DNA of 38,841 bases from Gammaproteobacteria bacterium (GCA_012728415.1 JAAYFD010000033.1:1-38841), one strand, 5' to 3'; counted from the stretch's first letter, positions 21,418 through 32,226 are shown. Notes: generated from the sequence alone by a model not told the origin. Translations and numbers: made by a program.

Positions 21418-23259
21418 TCAAGGCTCAGTCAACAACCGATACAACTGCGGCAACCGAGTAGGCAACTGCACCGGCTCTTTAATCACCGTATAACCATTAG
21501 CCCCAAACATATAGGGCAAATAATCACCGGCCTGTTGATCAATGGTGATGCAGAACGGAATCAACCCCGCCTTACGCGCCTCCATCACCGCATGGCGCGT
21601 ATCTTCCACGCCATAGCGACCCTCATAAAGATCCAAATCATTAGGCTTGCCATCGGTAATCAGCAGCAGCAGCTTGCGCCGGTGCGGACGCTTTTCCAGC
21701 AACTGGGTAGCACGGCGAATGGCGGTACCCATGCGGGTGTAATAGCCGGGCTTCAACGACTGGATGGCACCACAGACATTGGCATTGTACTTCTGGTCAA
21801 AACCCTTGATTTCCAGCATGCGCACATGATGGCGACGCAACGAGGAGAACCCGTACAGGGAGAAATCATCACCCGCTACCGACAGGGCTTCGGCAAACAG
21901 CATCAGGCTGTCGCCGACCACGTCGATGACACGCTTTTCATTGTTGACGTGGGCATCGGTAGACATCGACAGGTCGGCCAGCGCCAGACAGCTGAGGTCA
22001 CGGTGGCGACGGCGGCGGTCCATGAACAGGCCCGGCTCGTGGGTATTTCCCAGCTTGCGCTCGACCTGAAAGTCGACACAGGCCTGCAAGTCCAGCTCGC
22101 TGCCTTGGGTTTGCTGGCGCAGCCACTGGGGTTCGGCACGCAAATGCTCAAACTGTCGACGCACCTTCTTCGCCAGTGGTTGCAGGTGTTCGGGCAGCTC
22201 CATGGCATCCTGCAGGCGCGGCTGCATCATTTCAACATTGGCAAAATCCTTGCGCAGCTCGTTACGACGGAAGTCCCACTCCGGCATCTTGATGCCTTCG
22301 CCCAGAGGGATGTCATCAATATCGGCTGGTGGCAAATCCAGGTGCAGCTTGAGGCCCCCGCCCTTGCGCTTGCGTTTTTTTGACAGTGAAATTTCGTCAA
22401 GATCATCCGCCACCCGCGCCGCATCAATATCTTCGTTGTCGTCACCGGTACGGTCCAGATCGACGTGCTCGGTCCAGGTGAACAGGTTTTCCAGTCGGAA
22501 CACCAACAACCCCTGTTTGCCGGCGTTATCCTCGACCCGGCTGGCCTGTTTGCGCGGTGCACTGCTTTCCCCCTGGGCTTTGCCCAGCATGTCACCGTCT
22601 TCTTCATCCCAGTGGGTTTGCTGCGGGTTACCCAGATTCAGTGGGGGATACAGCCAGAGGGCAACCGGCCAGGGCGCGCGCTCGCTGCCGGGAAACTCAT
22701 CCACAGTGCCGGGCTTGAGCAATGCCTGACGAATGGCCTCTTCCAGCTTTGCTTCATCCGGCGGCAAACTTTTTGGCTCGGGACGCAACGCCAGGTGTGC
22801 CAACACCAGCTCGGTGTAGCGTTTTTGCAGCGCCGGATATTGATCCATCAACTCTGCAATCCAGCGCTGATTGTCGCGGCCCCAGTGCTGCATGGAACCG
22901 GCATGGGCACTAAGTATAGTGAGCCAGCGGTACAGCTCCAGGTTCAGACGTTCCTCAGGGTAGGTGGCAATAGCAGGTGGCAAGCGCACACTTTGCGCAT
23001 CACGCCATGCCACGGTTAACTGCCGGGCTGTACCGGCAACCTTTTGCAAAAACGAGCGTTTAACCATCATCTGGCGTGCCTGGGCCGCCTCTACACTGAC
23101 CTCATGACCGCCACCCATGGCCCGGAACAACAAGGCCAGCCCGTTTTGTATCGGCTCCAGCTCGACCTTGAACTCGGGAAACTCCGGATCCGCCTTGCGC
23201 GTGATGAACTTGTGCCAGACACTGCCGGCCCACTCCTCCACTTCAATGGCAAAACTCAT
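21418..23259 (-). CDS. norD: Nitric oxide reductase activation protein NorD
   Basis: NorD is a cytoplasmic protein required to mature active NorCB, normally working with the AAA+ protein NorQ, which is not encoded here. The C-terminal third is a von Willebrand factor A domain whose MIDAS motif is DLSMSTD near residues 428-434, followed by LLLLITDGKPNDLDLYEGRYG near residue 530. The middle is charged and linker-like (SLSKKRKRKGGGLKLHLDLP). At 613 residues it is the usual size. AGAGGTGATA precedes the ATG. It lies 134 bases after norB beyond a terminator, so it may have its own promoter or depend on readthrough. Confidence 0.95.
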   Translation of the reverse strand: MSFAIEVEEWAGSVWHKFITRKADPEFPEFKVELEPIQNGLALLFRAMGGGHEVSVEAAQARQMMVKRSFLQKVAGTARQLTVAWRDAQSVRLPPAIATYPEERLNLELYRWLTILSAHAGSMQHWGRDNQRWIAELMDQYPALQKRYTELVLAHLALRPEPKSLPPDEAKLEEAIRQALLKPGTVDEFPGSERAPWPVALWLYPPLNLGNPQQTHWDEEDGDMLGKAQGESSAPRKQASRVEDNAGKQGLLVFRLENLFTWTEHVDLDRTGDDNEDIDAARVADDLDEISLSKKRKRKGGGLKLHLDLPPADIDDIPLGEGIKMPEWDFRRNELRKDFANVEMMQPRLQDAMELPEHLQPLAKKVRRQFEHLRAEPQWLRQQTQGSELDLQACVDFQVERKLGNTHEPGLFMDRRRRHRDLSCLALADLSMSTDAHVNNEKRVIDVVGDSLMLFAEALSVAGDDFSLYGFSSLRRHHVRMLEIKGFDQKYNANVCGAIQSLKPGYYTRMGTAIRRATQLLEKRPHRRKLLLLITDGKPNDLDLYEGRYGVEDTRHAVMEARKAGLIPFCITIDQQAGDYLPYMFGANGYTVIKEPVQLPTRLPQLYRLLTEP

Positions 23260-23301
23260 GGAATATCACCTCTTACATACTGCTTCCGGAACAACAGGTT
23301 C

Positions 23302-23350
23302 CAGGACTTTTCGCACAAGCATTGATGCAATACCTGTGCGAAAGCTCCTG
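23302..23350. other. Long imperfect stem-loop upstream of norD
   Basis: Bases 23302-23317 and 23335-23350 pair over 16 positions with two mismatches; the inner 9 (TTTCGCACA/TGTGCGAAA) are perfect. The loop contains TTGATGCAATAC, which includes a half-site resembling an FNR/DNR box. It lies 43-91 bases before the norD start and could affect norD transcript processing or readthrough. Confidence 0.5.
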
Positions 23351-23378
23351 AAAAAACTACGCCGGGCGAACCCGGCGT
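23351..23378 (-). terminator. Rho-independent terminator of norCB
   Basis: A perfect 8-bp stem (ACGCCGGG at 23359-23366 with CCCGGCGT at 23371-23378) lies just beyond the norB stop. On the minus strand it is followed by AGTTTTTT, a good T tract. It separates norCB from norD. Confidence 0.85.
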
Positions 23379-23393
23379 AATCTCAGTCAGCGG

Positions 23394-24842
<1,449 letters not shown>

Positions 24843-24887
24843 TTACAGGCAATTCAAATTTGCACATACCGCAACAATCTTCAGGCA

Positions 24888-25328
24888 TTAACCTTCGATG
24901 TTGGGTGGCCAATTGTTTGTGTTGATCTTGGCAGTCCACTCCAGGAACTCGGTCAGGTCGGACAGCTGCTGATCGGTCAGGTTGAATTGCGGCATTTGGC
25001 GACGCCCGGGAACGCCGGTCGGCTGGGCTTTCATCCATGCCGGCAGGAAGAACTTGAAGCCGTCCTCACCACCACGACGATGGAATACGTTACCCAGCTC
25101 GGGGGCAAAATAAGCACCCTCGCCCAGCAGTGAGTGACAGCCACTGCAGTTGTTGGATTCGTACACGTGCTTTCCGCGAACCACCGCTTCAGTCAGCTGG
25201 TCGGCGTTGGTACGCTCGGGAATGGTTTTTTCTGTGTGGTATGCCAGCGCAAGAAACACCAAAATGAAGAACAGACTGCCTCCATAGTAAATGTTTCGCG
25301 CCATACCTTTGGTAAATGTTTCAGACAT
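24888..25328 (-). CDS. norC: Nitric oxide reductase cytochrome c subunit NorC
   Basis: NorC is the membrane-anchored c-type cytochrome that passes electrons to NorB. A single transmembrane helix (residues about 13-31, YYGGSLFFILVFLALAY) is followed by the heme motif CSGCH (Cys61, Cys64, His65) and the axial Met112 in RRQMPQF. The 146-residue length matches NorC. I use the ATG at 25328 (MSETFTKGMARN) because AGGAGG lies 9 bases upstream and the longer frame (24 more residues) crosses the predicted promoter. It heads norC-norB and is controlled by the DNR/ANR-type site at 25391-25404. Confidence 0.97.
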   Translation of the reverse strand: MSETFTKGMARNIYYGGSLFFILVFLALAYHTEKTIPERTNADQLTEAVVRGKHVYESNNCSGCHSLLGEGAYFAPELGNVFHRRGGEDGFKFFLPAWMKAQPTGVPGRRQMPQFNLTDQQLSDLTEFLEWTAKINTNNWPPNIEG

Positions 25329-25361
25329 GATGCGATGCCTCCTGAGGATATTTGCAGGCTC

Positions 25362-25404
25362 ATCATAGAAACACCATGTTGCAAATGCGCTTGATAGCAA
25401 TCAA
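25362..25404 (-). promoter_or_regulatory. ANR/DNR (FNR-type) promoter of norCB
   Basis: A perfect FNR-family palindrome TTGAT-AGCA-ATCAA lies at 25391-25404. A -10 hexamer TATGAT lies at 25362-25367 on the minus strand. A start about seven bases past the -10 puts the palindrome centre near -42, the class II activator position. In Pseudomonas, norCB is activated by DNR in response to NO under low oxygen; the sequence cannot separate DNR from ANR. Confidence 0.9.
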
Positions 25405-25505
25405 GTAACTCTAGGAGCTGGCAATTAGCGGAAAGTGTAGCTTTTTGACGCCATAAAAACGCACGAATGGGTAGTAGCGGGGCCGTCATTCTGTGCGCCC
25501 CTTTA

Positions 25506-25803
25506 CTGTCATTCTGCGCGGAGCGAAGCGTTGTTGCAGAATCTATGGGGGTTTTGCCGGCGGTGCTGACGGTCGTGTGATGTGCTGCGCGACGCTACGC
25601 TGCCACTTTGAGCAGGCTCAAAGCTGACAGCTGATGCTTTGCGCAGCACATCACACGACCTGATTAGGCACCTTGGCGTTTGGGGAGGGGGCCCAGCTGT
25701 GCTGGGCTGCTGTCGCGTGTGGCTGGAAGGCGTATGCATTTGGTCGCCATTCTGCGCGCTCTCTACTGCCATTCTGCGCGGGGCGATGCGTTGTCGCAGA
25801 ATC
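25506..25803 (-). repeat. Structured repeat, right copy flanking norDBC
   Basis: This is the reverse-oriented partner of 21089-21385 and has the same parts in the same order: terminal ATTCTGC/GCAGAAT hairpins, the ACACGCGACAGCAGCCCAGC segment, the 20-base palindrome arms (25571-25590 and 25641-25660) and the nested CTTTGAG/CTCAAAG hairpin. A few extra bases to 25487 continue the CAGAATGAC pattern. It lies between the norC promoter and metQ. No gene is supported in 25405-25834. Confidence 0.9.
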
Positions 25804-25834
25804 TGCCAGCTCGCGCTACGTTACGTGCTCGCAC

Positions 25835-25875
25835 AAAAACGGGCAGGCGGTCACGTCCGCAACCGCCTGCCCGTT
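25835..25875 (-). terminator. Rho-independent terminator of metNIQ
   Basis: A perfect 14-bp stem (AACGGGCAGGCGGT at 25838-25851 with its complement at 25862-25875) lies 11 bases past the metQ stop. On the minus strand it ends in GCCCGTTTTTG. Confidence 0.92.
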
Positions 25876-25885
25876 ACACAACACC

Positions 25886-26662
25886 TTAGAACACTGGTAC
25901 GACAGCGCCTTGGTATTTTTCATTGATGTAAGTGCGCACTTCCTCAGTTTTCAGCACTTCGACCAGTTTCTGAATCGCATCAGCCTGCTGGTTGTCTTCA
26001 CGAGTTACCAGGATGTTGACATAAGGCGAATCGGCGCCCTCAATGGCCAGTGCGTCTTTTTGTGGGTTCAGGCCGGCCTCCAGCGCATAGTTGGTGTTGA
26101 TCAGGGCTACGTCCACCTGGTTCAGCACTCGTGGCAGGGTCGCTGCTTCCAGCTCACGCACGCGCAGCTTTTTCGGGTTATCAGCGATGTCACGTGGTGT
26201 GGCGGTAATCCCGGCTTCGTCTTTCAGGGTCAGCACGCCGGCAGCCTGCAGTAACAGCAGTGCACGGCCGCCATTAGTGGCATCATTGGGAATGGCTATC
26301 TGGCTACCCTGCTGCAGCTCGTCCAGACTGGCTACTTTGCTGGAGTAGGCGCCAAAAGGCTCAATGTGGATACCGGCCACACTGACCAGTTTGGTGCCCT
26401 TGGTGGCATTAAACTCGTCCAGGTAAGGCTGATGCTGAAAAAAATTGGCATCCAGGCGGCCTTCAGCAACCTGAATGTTGGGCTGAACGTAATCAGTAAA
26501 CACCTTCACATCCAGGGTAACGCCCTGTTCGGCCAGTTTGGGTTTTACGAATTCGAGAATTTCGGCATGTGGCACCGGGGTGGCCGCGACCTGCAGCTTT
26601 TCAGCCTGGGCAGACAGGGAGAAAGCGGTCAGCGCGGCGGCCAGCAACAGTGTTTTCTTCAT
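25886..26662 (-). CDS. metQ: Methionine ABC transporter substrate-binding protein
   Basis: MetQ is the periplasmic receptor for L- and D-methionine in the MetNIQ importer. The signal peptide MKKTLLLAAALTAFSLSAQA (cleavage after residue 20) has no lipobox, so the protein is soluble in the periplasm. The NlpA/MetQ family pattern is clear: VAATPVPHAEILEFVKPKL, NFFQHQPYLDEFN, YSSKVASLDELQQGSQIAIP, NDATNGGRALLLLQ and LINTNYALEAGL. AGGAG lies 7 bases before the chosen ATG; the frame is open for 27 more codons without a signal peptide. It is last in metN-metI-metQ. The 258-residue length is normal. Confidence 0.95.
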   Translation of the reverse strand: MKKTLLLAAALTAFSLSAQAEKLQVAATPVPHAEILEFVKPKLAEQGVTLDVKVFTDYVQPNIQVAEGRLDANFFQHQPYLDEFNATKGTKLVSVAGIHIEPFGAYSSKVASLDELQQGSQIAIPNDATNGGRALLLLQAAGVLTLKDEAGITATPRDIADNPKKLRVRELEAATLPRVLNQVDVALINTNYALEAGLNPQKDALAIEGADSPYVNILVTREDNQQADAIQKLVEVLKTEEVRTYINEKYQGAVVPVF

Positions 26663-26720
26663 TGGATACTCCTTGGGTTTTCGTCCGGCTCCGGGCAACG
26701 TACGCGGGCCGCAGACATTT

Positions 26721-27386
26721 TTATTTGCGGGAAAAATGCACAACCAGGCGGTCGCCCAGCATTTGCAGAATTTGTACCAAAACCAACAATAACACGACCG
26801 TAACCACCATCACATCCGTTTGGAAACGCTGATAGCCAAAGCGGATTGCCAGATCACCCAAACCACCGGCACCCACCACACCGGCCATGGCGGTGTAGGA
26901 GACCAGGGTAATTGCAGTGACAGTCACTGCGGCAATGATGCCCGGACGCGCTTCGGGCAGTAACGCACTCCAGATGATCTGCCCGGTAGTGGCCCCCATC
27001 GACTGGGTAGCCTCAATGATGCCACGGTCCACTTCACGCAGTGCCGTTTCCACCAGCCGGGCGAAAAACGGCGTGGCACCCACCACCAGCGGCGGAATGG
27101 CACCGGCCACACCCAGCGAGGTACCGGTAAGCAACACGGTAAAGGGAATCATCACAATCAGCAGGATGATGAATGGCAGCGAACGCAACACGTTCACCAC
27201 CAGCGACAGCACCGCATAGGCACCACGGTGGGCAAACAACTGACGCGGACCAAGCAAAAACAGCAAAACGCCCAGCGGCAAGCCCAGCAACACGGTGAAC
27301 AGCAGCGAGCCGCCCAGCATCAGTAGTGTATCCAGTGTTGCCAGCCAGATCTCGTACCAGTCGATATTGACAATCATTGCACTCAT
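26721..27386 (-). CDS. metI: Methionine ABC transporter permease
   Basis: MetI is the inner-membrane channel of the methionine importer. It has five predicted membrane helices and the EAA loop that docks on Met[26 protein letters not shown] (residues about 125-150). The 221-residue length is typical. The ATG overlaps the metN stop by 4 bases, and a very strong site GGAGGTGA precedes it by 7 bases inside the end of metN. A second ATG three codons downstream is less well placed. Confidence 0.95.
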   Translation of the reverse strand: MSAMIVNIDWYEIWLATLDTLLMLGGSLLFTVLLGLPLGVLLFLLGPRQLFAHRGAYAVLSLVVNVLRSLPFIILLIVMIPFTVLLTGTSLGVAGAIPPLVVGATPFFARLVETALREVDRGIIEATQSMGATTGQIIWSALLPEARPGIIAAVTVTAITLVSYTAMAGVVGAGGLGDLAIRFGYQRFQTDVMVVTVVLLLVLVQILQMLGDRLVVHFSRK

Positions 27387-28396
27387 GCGCGGATCACCTC
27401 CAGGGTTACACCGGCAGCCTGCAACTGTTCGCGGGCAGCCAGCGCCTGGCTTTCGCTACCACTCAAGGCAACGGTGAGCTGGCCACAAGGCTGATCCTTG
27501 ATGCAACCAATACGGCCAGCGAGAATGCTGTAATCAATGCCGGTTTCGCGGGCCACACGTCCCAGCACCGGCGCATAGGTGCTTTCACCCAAGAAAGTCA
27601 GGCGCACAATACTGCCCTGTACCTGCAGCCAGTCCTCATCAGTCACCAGGCCACCCTCGTCACCTTCCTGAACAAACCTGCGGGTGGTTGGGTGCTGCGG
27701 ATGTAAAAAGACATCAGCTACGTCGCCCAGCTCAACAATCACACCGGCATCCATCACCCCAACCCGGTCACAAACCCGGCGAATTACATCCATCTCATGG
27801 GTAATCAGCACAATGGTCAGACCCAGCTCACGGTTGATCTCGGCCAGCAACTGCAACACCTGGGTAGTAGTTTGCGGATCCAGGGCGCTGGTCGCTTCAT
27901 CGCACAACAAGATATCGGGACCGGTGGCCAGCGCCCGGGCAATACCAACCCGTTGCTTCTGGCCACCCGATAGCTGAGCCGGATACTTATCAGCATGGTC
28001 GGACAAACCAACCCGCACCAGCAGTTCACGGACGCGCTGTGCAATCGCCGTACGGTGCGCATCGCCGGCCAGCTTCATCGGCATGGCAACATTTTCCGCC
28101 ACAGTTTTCGATGCCAGCAAATTGAAGTGCTGAAAGATCATGCCAATTTTGCGGCGAAAACTACGCAATCCATTGGCATCCAGTGCAGTTACCTCGACAC
28201 CATCAATGAAGATACAACCGCCACTGGGTTCTTCCAGCCGGTTGATCAACCGCAGCAAGGTACTCTTGCCGGCACCGGAGTGACCGATCAGGCCAAATAC
28301 TTCACCACGCCGGACCTGCAAGTCGGTTGGCTGCAGCGCCGGGATCTGCCGGCCCTGCACGTTATAGGCCTTGTGGACCTGTTGAAATTCAATCAC
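27383..28396 (-). CDS. metN: Methionine ABC transporter ATP-binding protein
   Basis: MetN hydrolyses ATP to drive methionine import. It has Walker [10 protein letters not shown] (residues 38-46), the signature [15 protein letters not shown], Walker [13 protein letters not shown] and the switch histidine in VLITHEMDV. The C-terminal part from about residue 265 is the NIL domain, which binds methionine and inhibits the transporter when the cell is replete. The start is GTG at 28396 ([13 protein letters not shown]) with AAGGA just upstream. It is the first gene of the operon, 109 bases after the ecotin stop. I see no met-box upstream. Confidence 0.96.
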   Translation of the reverse strand: MIEFQQVHKAYNVQGRQIPALQPTDLQVRRGEVFGLIGHSGAGKSTLLRLINRLEEPSGGCIFIDGVEVTALDANGLRSFRRKIGMIFQHFNLLASKTVAENVAMPMKLAGDAHRTAIAQRVRELLVRVGLSDHADKYPAQLSGGQKQRVGIARALATGPDILLCDEATSALDPQTTTQVLQLLAEINRELGLTIVLITHEMDVIRRVCDRVGVMDAGVIVELGDVADVFLHPQHPTTRRFVQEGDEGGLVTDEDWLQVQGSIVRLTFLGESTYAPVLGRVARETGIDYSILAGRIGCIKDQPCGQLTVALSGSESQALAAREQLQAAGVTLEVIRA

Positions 28397-28505
28397 TTGT
28401 GTTCCTTTGACTGCCTGTTAACCGGCACAGCCCGCAACCATACCCTGTGCGAATGTACTCGCCCGGAAAGGCCGAATATTTTGTACGAACCAATTCGCAG
28501 CTGCG

Positions 28506-28991
28506 TTATTCTTGTGCGGCCACCTTGAGCACAGTATCCGCCACCCAGAAACGGTAACGCACCTCGATGTTTTCCGGTGCATAGACCACCACCGGCAGCT
28601 TGCTGTTGTAACGCAGCAAGGTACCTTCACCCTGTACCGGTACAAAAGCTTCGGTAGTGCTGTTGTCCGGACAAGCCATCATGGTGCTCATCGGTCCTTT
28701 TACATCACTCAGTTCATAATAAGTGTAGCCCCAGCCCTCCAGGGTACGCTCCTTGAGCGTTCCGGCCATGGCACGGGTGTTACAGTCGGTCTGCATCAAC
28801 TGGCCAGGCACAATTTCCAGTTTGTACATCCCTTCGTCGGCCTGCTGTGGCAACCAGATAACATGACGCAGGTAACCATCACGAGCTACCGGGTAAGGAG
28901 CAATATCGCTCAGCACCTGATTACCCGTGGCCGCACAGGCGGCAGTAACTACTGTGGCGGCGATAGCTGCAGCAGAGAGAGCTTTTTTCAT
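28506..28991 (-). CDS. eco: Ecotin, periplasmic serine protease inhibitor
   Basis: Ecotin is a dimeric inhibitor of trypsin-fold serine proteases such as neutrophil elastase, located in the periplasm. A signal peptide (about residues 1-20, [20 protein letters not shown]) precedes a body that follows E. coli ecotin closely: [46 protein letters not shown] and [20 protein letters not shown]. By alignment Met104 is the reactive P1 residue, and Cys70 and Cys107 form the conserved disulphide. AGGAAA precedes the ATG. It lies upstream of metN on the same strand but has no functional link to it. Confidence 0.95.
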   Translation of the reverse strand: MKKALSAAAIAATVVTAACAATGNQVLSDIAPYPVARDGYLRHVIWLPQQADEGMYKLEIVPGQLMQTDCNTRAMAGTLKERTLEGWGYTYYELSDVKGPMSTMMACPDNSTTEAFVPVQGEGTLLRYNSKLPVVVYAPENIEVRYRFWVADTVLKVAAQE

Positions 28992-29138
28992 TGCGGTTTC
29001 CTGGTTCCGAAAAATAACATCCTATTGTCTCTGAGCAGGCTCCGGCTGACAACAGGCGAGCTTGCATGCACAGGACTGTCAGCCAAGAGTGCTTCCTGGC
29101 TTAATCAAGCACATGGTCGCACCAAGCCTGGTGGCAAT

Positions 29139-29161
29139 CCTGCAAAAAGCTCTTTTGCAGG
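29139..29161 (-). terminator. Stem-loop after znuA, possible terminator
   Basis: CCTGCAAAA at 29139-29147 pairs perfectly with TTTTGCAGG at 29153-29161 around a 5-base loop, 11 bases past the znuA stop. There is no T tract beyond the stem on the minus strand, so termination is uncertain. A second inverted repeat (GGCTGACA/TGTCAGCC, 29044-29084) lies further on. Confidence 0.45.
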
Positions 29162-29172
29162 CATGTCCGCAC

Positions 29173-30096
29173 CTACAGACCACTCAGGCACTGCTGCATG
29201 TCGTGGGCCAGATTGCGCAGCAGCTCGGCATAATTGTCGGCTTTGCTGCCCAGCGGATCAAGCTCCTGCAAACGTACTGGCAACTCTCTGGCCAGGCTTT
29301 CTGCCAGCCGTGGTGGTGCCGGTGGCTCGGTAAAAATACAGCTGGCACCTGCCTGTTCCAGTGCCAAGCGCATTTGCTGCACATGGCGCGCCCCAGGCTG
29401 TATCTCGGCGCCCAGCGTCAACACTCCACGGTGCTGCAGCCCATAGGTACGCTCCAGATAGTTGAATGCCTCATGAAAAACAAAAAACGGTTTTTTACGT
29501 ACCGGCAACAGCAACTCGCCCAGCTCTTGATCAAGCCGGTCCAGCCTCTGGTTGAATGCCTGCAGATTAGCCTGATAGTGATCAGCCGCATCCGGCTGCA
29601 GGCGGGCAAACACTTGCGCCATGTAGTCGGCAATGATCCGTGCATTCAGACTGGACAACCACAGGTGCGCATCCAGTCCGCCCGGCAAGTGGTGATGATC
29701 GTGCTGCCTGAGTACCGCTGGCTGGCCATCATGCTGCAATGCAGCATGTCCATCAGCTCCGCCACCGTTGTAGTACAGCAACTCAAGCCCGGGCAGATGC
29801 TGAACAGCATGACTATGTTCCGGCCGCCGGGCTGCCAGCTTGACCAAAAAATTTTCCATATCCGGGCCAATCCAGAAAAATGCATCCGCCTTGGCAAAAC
29901 GCCTGCTGTCAGAAGGACGCAACGTAAAGGAGTGCGGTGAAGCTCCGGGCGGTAACAACACCTCGCTAGTACCTTGCTCACCAAGGATTTCACTGGCAAT
30001 CAACTGCAATGGCTGAATGCTGGTCAGCACCACCGGAGCAGCAAATATAGAGCGAGCCAAGATCAGCAGAACAAAAAACCACAAAAAACGGCGCAT
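29173..30096 (-). CDS. znuA: Zinc ABC transporter periplasmic binding protein
   Basis: ZnuA captures zinc in the periplasm for ZnuBC. The signal peptide is MRRFLWFFVLLILARSIFA, cleaved near residue 19-20. Family signs are VVLTSIQPLQLIASEI, LLPPGASPHSFTLRPSD (first zinc His), a His/Asp-rich loop (RQHDHHHLPGGLDAHLWLS, with the second His) and FFVFHEAFNYLERTYGL (third His). The ATG at 30096 follows AGGGGG; an ATG 16 codons upstream sits inside the Zur operator and is rejected. It is transcribed divergently from zur-znuCB. Confidence 0.94.
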   Translation of the reverse strand: MRRFLWFFVLLILARSIFAAPVVLTSIQPLQLIASEILGEQGTSEVLLPPGASPHSFTLRPSDSRRFAKADAFFWIGPDMENFLVKLAARRPEHSHAVQHLPGLELLYYNGGGADGHAALQHDGQPAVLRQHDHHHLPGGLDAHLWLSSLNARIIADYMAQVFARLQPDAADHYQANLQAFNQRLDRLDQELGELLLPVRKKPFFVFHEAFNYLERTYGLQHRGVLTLGAEIQPGARHVQQMRLALEQAGASCIFTEPPAPPRLAESLARELPVRLQELDPLGSKADNYAELLRNLAHDMQQCLSGL

Positions 30097-30115
30097 ACGA
30101 ATACCCCCTGCAAAT

Positions 30116-30138
30116 GAATTGTTATATAATAACGTTTC
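30116..30138. promoter_or_regulatory. Zur operator between znuA and zur
   Basis: The 23-base site centres on GTTATATAATAAC (30121-30133) with GAATT and GTTTC flanks. It matches the gammaproteobacterial Zur box (GAAATGTTATA, then TATAACATTTC) at about 20 of 22 positions. It lies between the divergent znuA and zur starts, so zinc-loaded Zur would repress both transcripts. Confidence 0.9.
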
Positions 30139-30150
30139 ATTCACGACCTA

Positions 30151-30672
30151 ATGCAAGTTATGTCAGAAAATATTTTCCCTCTCGACACCAGTGGCAACCC
30201 AGCCCTGTGCTCCGGACCCGAGCATCAAGCCTGTATCGAGCAGGCACTGGCTGCTGCAACCGAGCTGTGCAACCGCCTGGGTTTACGCCTGACCCCGGTT
30301 CGCAAGCGTGTGCTGGAGCTGGTCTGGCAAAGTCATCGTCCACTGGGTGCTTACGAGATTCTTGCCCAGCTCAGCGAAGGTGACGCAAAGCCAGCGGCAC
30401 CACCAACCGTGTACCGTGCGCTGGATTTTTTACTCGAACACGGACTGGTTCACCGTTTGGCATCCCTGAATGCGTTCATCGGCTGTGATCGCCCGCACCA
30501 GGCACACCAGGGGCATTTTTTAATCTGTCGGCTATGCCGGGTTGCCCACGAATTACCCCACGACGATATTGATCGTGCCGTCGAGCAAGCAGCTGCAGCA
30601 CTGGGTTTTGCTGTCGAGCAGCAAGTGGTGGAAGTCTCCGGCATTTGCGCACCGTGCAGGATGCAAGCATGA
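30151..30672 (+). CDS. zur: Zinc uptake regulator Zur (Fur family)
   Basis: Zur represses zinc uptake genes when zinc is sufficient. The 173-residue product has the Fur winged helix ([20 protein letters not shown], then [21 protein letters not shown]) and a zinc site: [20 protein letters not shown] with CxxC, and the second CxxC in [10 protein letters not shown] at the C-terminus, forming the structural zinc. This is the Pseudomonas Np20-type gene. ATG at 30151 is listed, but an ATG at 30160 is equally plausible; neither has a good ribosome-binding site. Its stop overlaps the znuC start by 4 bases. Confidence 0.93.
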   Translation: MQVMSENIFPLDTSGNPALCSGPEHQACIEQALAAATELCNRLGLRLTPVRKRVLELVWQSHRPLGAYEILAQLSEGDAKPAAPPTVYRALDFLLEHGLVHRLASLNAFIGCDRPHQAHQGHFLICRLCRVAHELPHDDIDRAVEQAAAALGFAVEQQVVEVSGICAPCRMQA

Positions 30673-31448
30673 GCCAGCCGCTGATTCGTATCGAACAGGG
30701 CAACGTTGCTTTTTCCAGCCAACCGGTGCTGGAAGACATCAGTCTTGAGCTGCAACAAGGCGAGATTGTCACTCTGGTCGGGCCTAACGGCTCCGGCAAA
30801 ACCACCCTGGTACGTGTGCTGCTTGGACTGCTACCACTGGATAGCGGCACGGTCTGGCGCACGCCCAAACTGCGGGTCGGCTACATGCCGCAAAAGTTGG
30901 GCGTACACCCTACTCTGCCCTTAACGGTAAAACGCTTTTTGCAGTTGGTGCCTGGAGCCGGAGCAGCAGAAATACGCTCGGCATTGACCGAAACTGGCGC
31001 CATCAAAGTATTGAACAGCCCGCTGCAGCGCATTTCCGGTGGCGAATTGCAGCGAGTTTTGCTGGCCCGCGCCCTGTTGCGCAAACCACAACTGCTGGTG
31101 CTGGACGAACCGGTACAGGGTGTCGATGTCAATGGCCAGCTGGAACTGTACAACCTGATTGGCCGCCTGCGTGACCGCTATGGCTGCGGCGTGCTGATGG
31201 TCTCCCACGACCTGCACCTGGTCATGCGCGCCACCGACCGCGTGCTCTGCCTCAACCGTCACCTGTGTTGTACCGGCAAGCCGGAGCAGGTCAGCCACCA
31301 CCCGGCCTTCATTGCGCTGTTTGGTGACCAGGCTGCGCGTGATCTGGCGGTTTACCATCACACACATGACCACCAGCACGACCTGCATGGCTGTGTGCTG
31401 GATGATAACGAATCCCACGACCACGGACCGGACTGCACCCATGCCTGA
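30669..31448 (+). CDS. znuC: Zinc ABC transporter ATP-binding protein
   Basis: ZnuC powers zinc import. It has Walker [10 protein letters not shown] (residues 38-46), the signature [15 protein letters not shown], Walker [13 protein letters not shown] and the switch histidine in [10 protein letters not shown]. The last 35 residues are a His-rich tail ([14 protein letters not shown], then [13 protein letters not shown]) that could bind zinc. The ATG at 30669 overlaps the zur stop, and its 259 residues start [10 protein letters not shown]. The 3' end overlaps the znuB start by 8 bases, so zur-znuC-znuB are translationally coupled. Confidence 0.95.
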   Translation: MSQPLIRIEQGNVAFSSQPVLEDISLELQQGEIVTLVGPNGSGKTTLVRVLLGLLPLDSGTVWRTPKLRVGYMPQKLGVHPTLPLTVKRFLQLVPGAGAAEIRSALTETGAIKVLNSPLQRISGGELQRVLLARALLRKPQLLVLDEPVQGVDVNGQLELYNLIGRLRDRYGCGVLMVSHDLHLVMRATDRVLCLNRHLCCTGKPEQVSHHPAFIALFGDQAARDLAVYHHTHDHQHDLHGCVLDDNESHDHGPDCTHA

Positions 31449-32226
31449 ATTTCTTCTTTATGCCCTGCTCGCCGGTCTGGCACTGGCACTGGTCGCCGGC
31501 CCACTGGGCTCTTTTGTCGTCTGGCGGCGCATGGCCTACTTTGGCGATACCCTGTCACACTCGGCACTGTTCGGCGTTGCCATCGGTTTGCTGCTGGATG
31601 TGCAACCGGCACTGGCAGTGGTGGTCAGCAGCCTGCTGCTGGCCTTGCTGCTGGTCACCCTGCAACAGCGCCAGCCACTGGCTTCCGATACAGTGTTGGG
31701 CATCCTGGCACACAGCATCCTGTCACTTGGCCTGGTCATGCTCAGCTTCATGGACTCGGTGCGGGTCGACCTGATGGGTTACCTGTTTGGTGACCTGCTG
31801 TCGGTGACCGGCACTGACCTTGCCGGCATTCTCGCCGGCAGCACGCTGGTGGTGCTAGGCTTGCTGTGGTTGTGGCGGCCGCTGCTGGCCATGACTGTGG
31901 ACGAAGAGCTGGCACGGGTCGAAGGCATACCGGTGGCCGGCCTGCGCCTGGCCCTGATGCTGCTGATTGCGCTGGTGATCGGCGTGGCAATGAAAATCGT
32001 CGGCGTGCTGCTGATCACCTCGTTGCTGATCATTCCCGCTGCCACCGCTCAACGGCATGCCCGCAGCCCTGAGCAAATGGCGCTGATTGCCACCCTGCTG
32101 GGAATGGCTTCGGTCTGTGCCGGGCTGGCCATGTCCTGGTACCTTGACACACCAGCCGGCCCATCAATTGTTGTCTGTGCAGCGGCCTGGTTTATCCTCA
32201 GCCTGATCCGTCCGGTACGCTCGTGA
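31441..32226 (+). CDS. znuB: Zinc ABC transporter permease
   Basis: ZnuB is the membrane channel of the zinc importer. It is a 261-residue hydrophobic protein with about seven or eight helices and the ABC-3 family signatures [20 protein letters not shown] near residue 25 and [20 protein letters not shown]-like [20 protein letters not shown] near residue 180. The ATG at 31441 lies within the last codons of znuC; the frame runs 43 codons further upstream inside znuC without family likeness. It ends 18 bases before the convergent PilJ-domain gene. Confidence 0.95.
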   Translation: MPEFLLYALLAGLALALVAGPLGSFVVWRRMAYFGDTLSHSALFGVAIGLLLDVQPALAVVVSSLLLALLLVTLQQRQPLASDTVLGILAHSILSLGLVMLSFMDSVRVDLMGYLFGDLLSVTGTDLAGILAGSTLVVLGLLWLWRPLLAMTVDEELARVEGIPVAGLRLALMLLIALVIGVAMKIVGVLLITSLLIIPAATAQRHARSPEQMALIATLLGMASVCAGLAMSWYLDTPAGPSIVVCAAAWFILSLIRPVRS

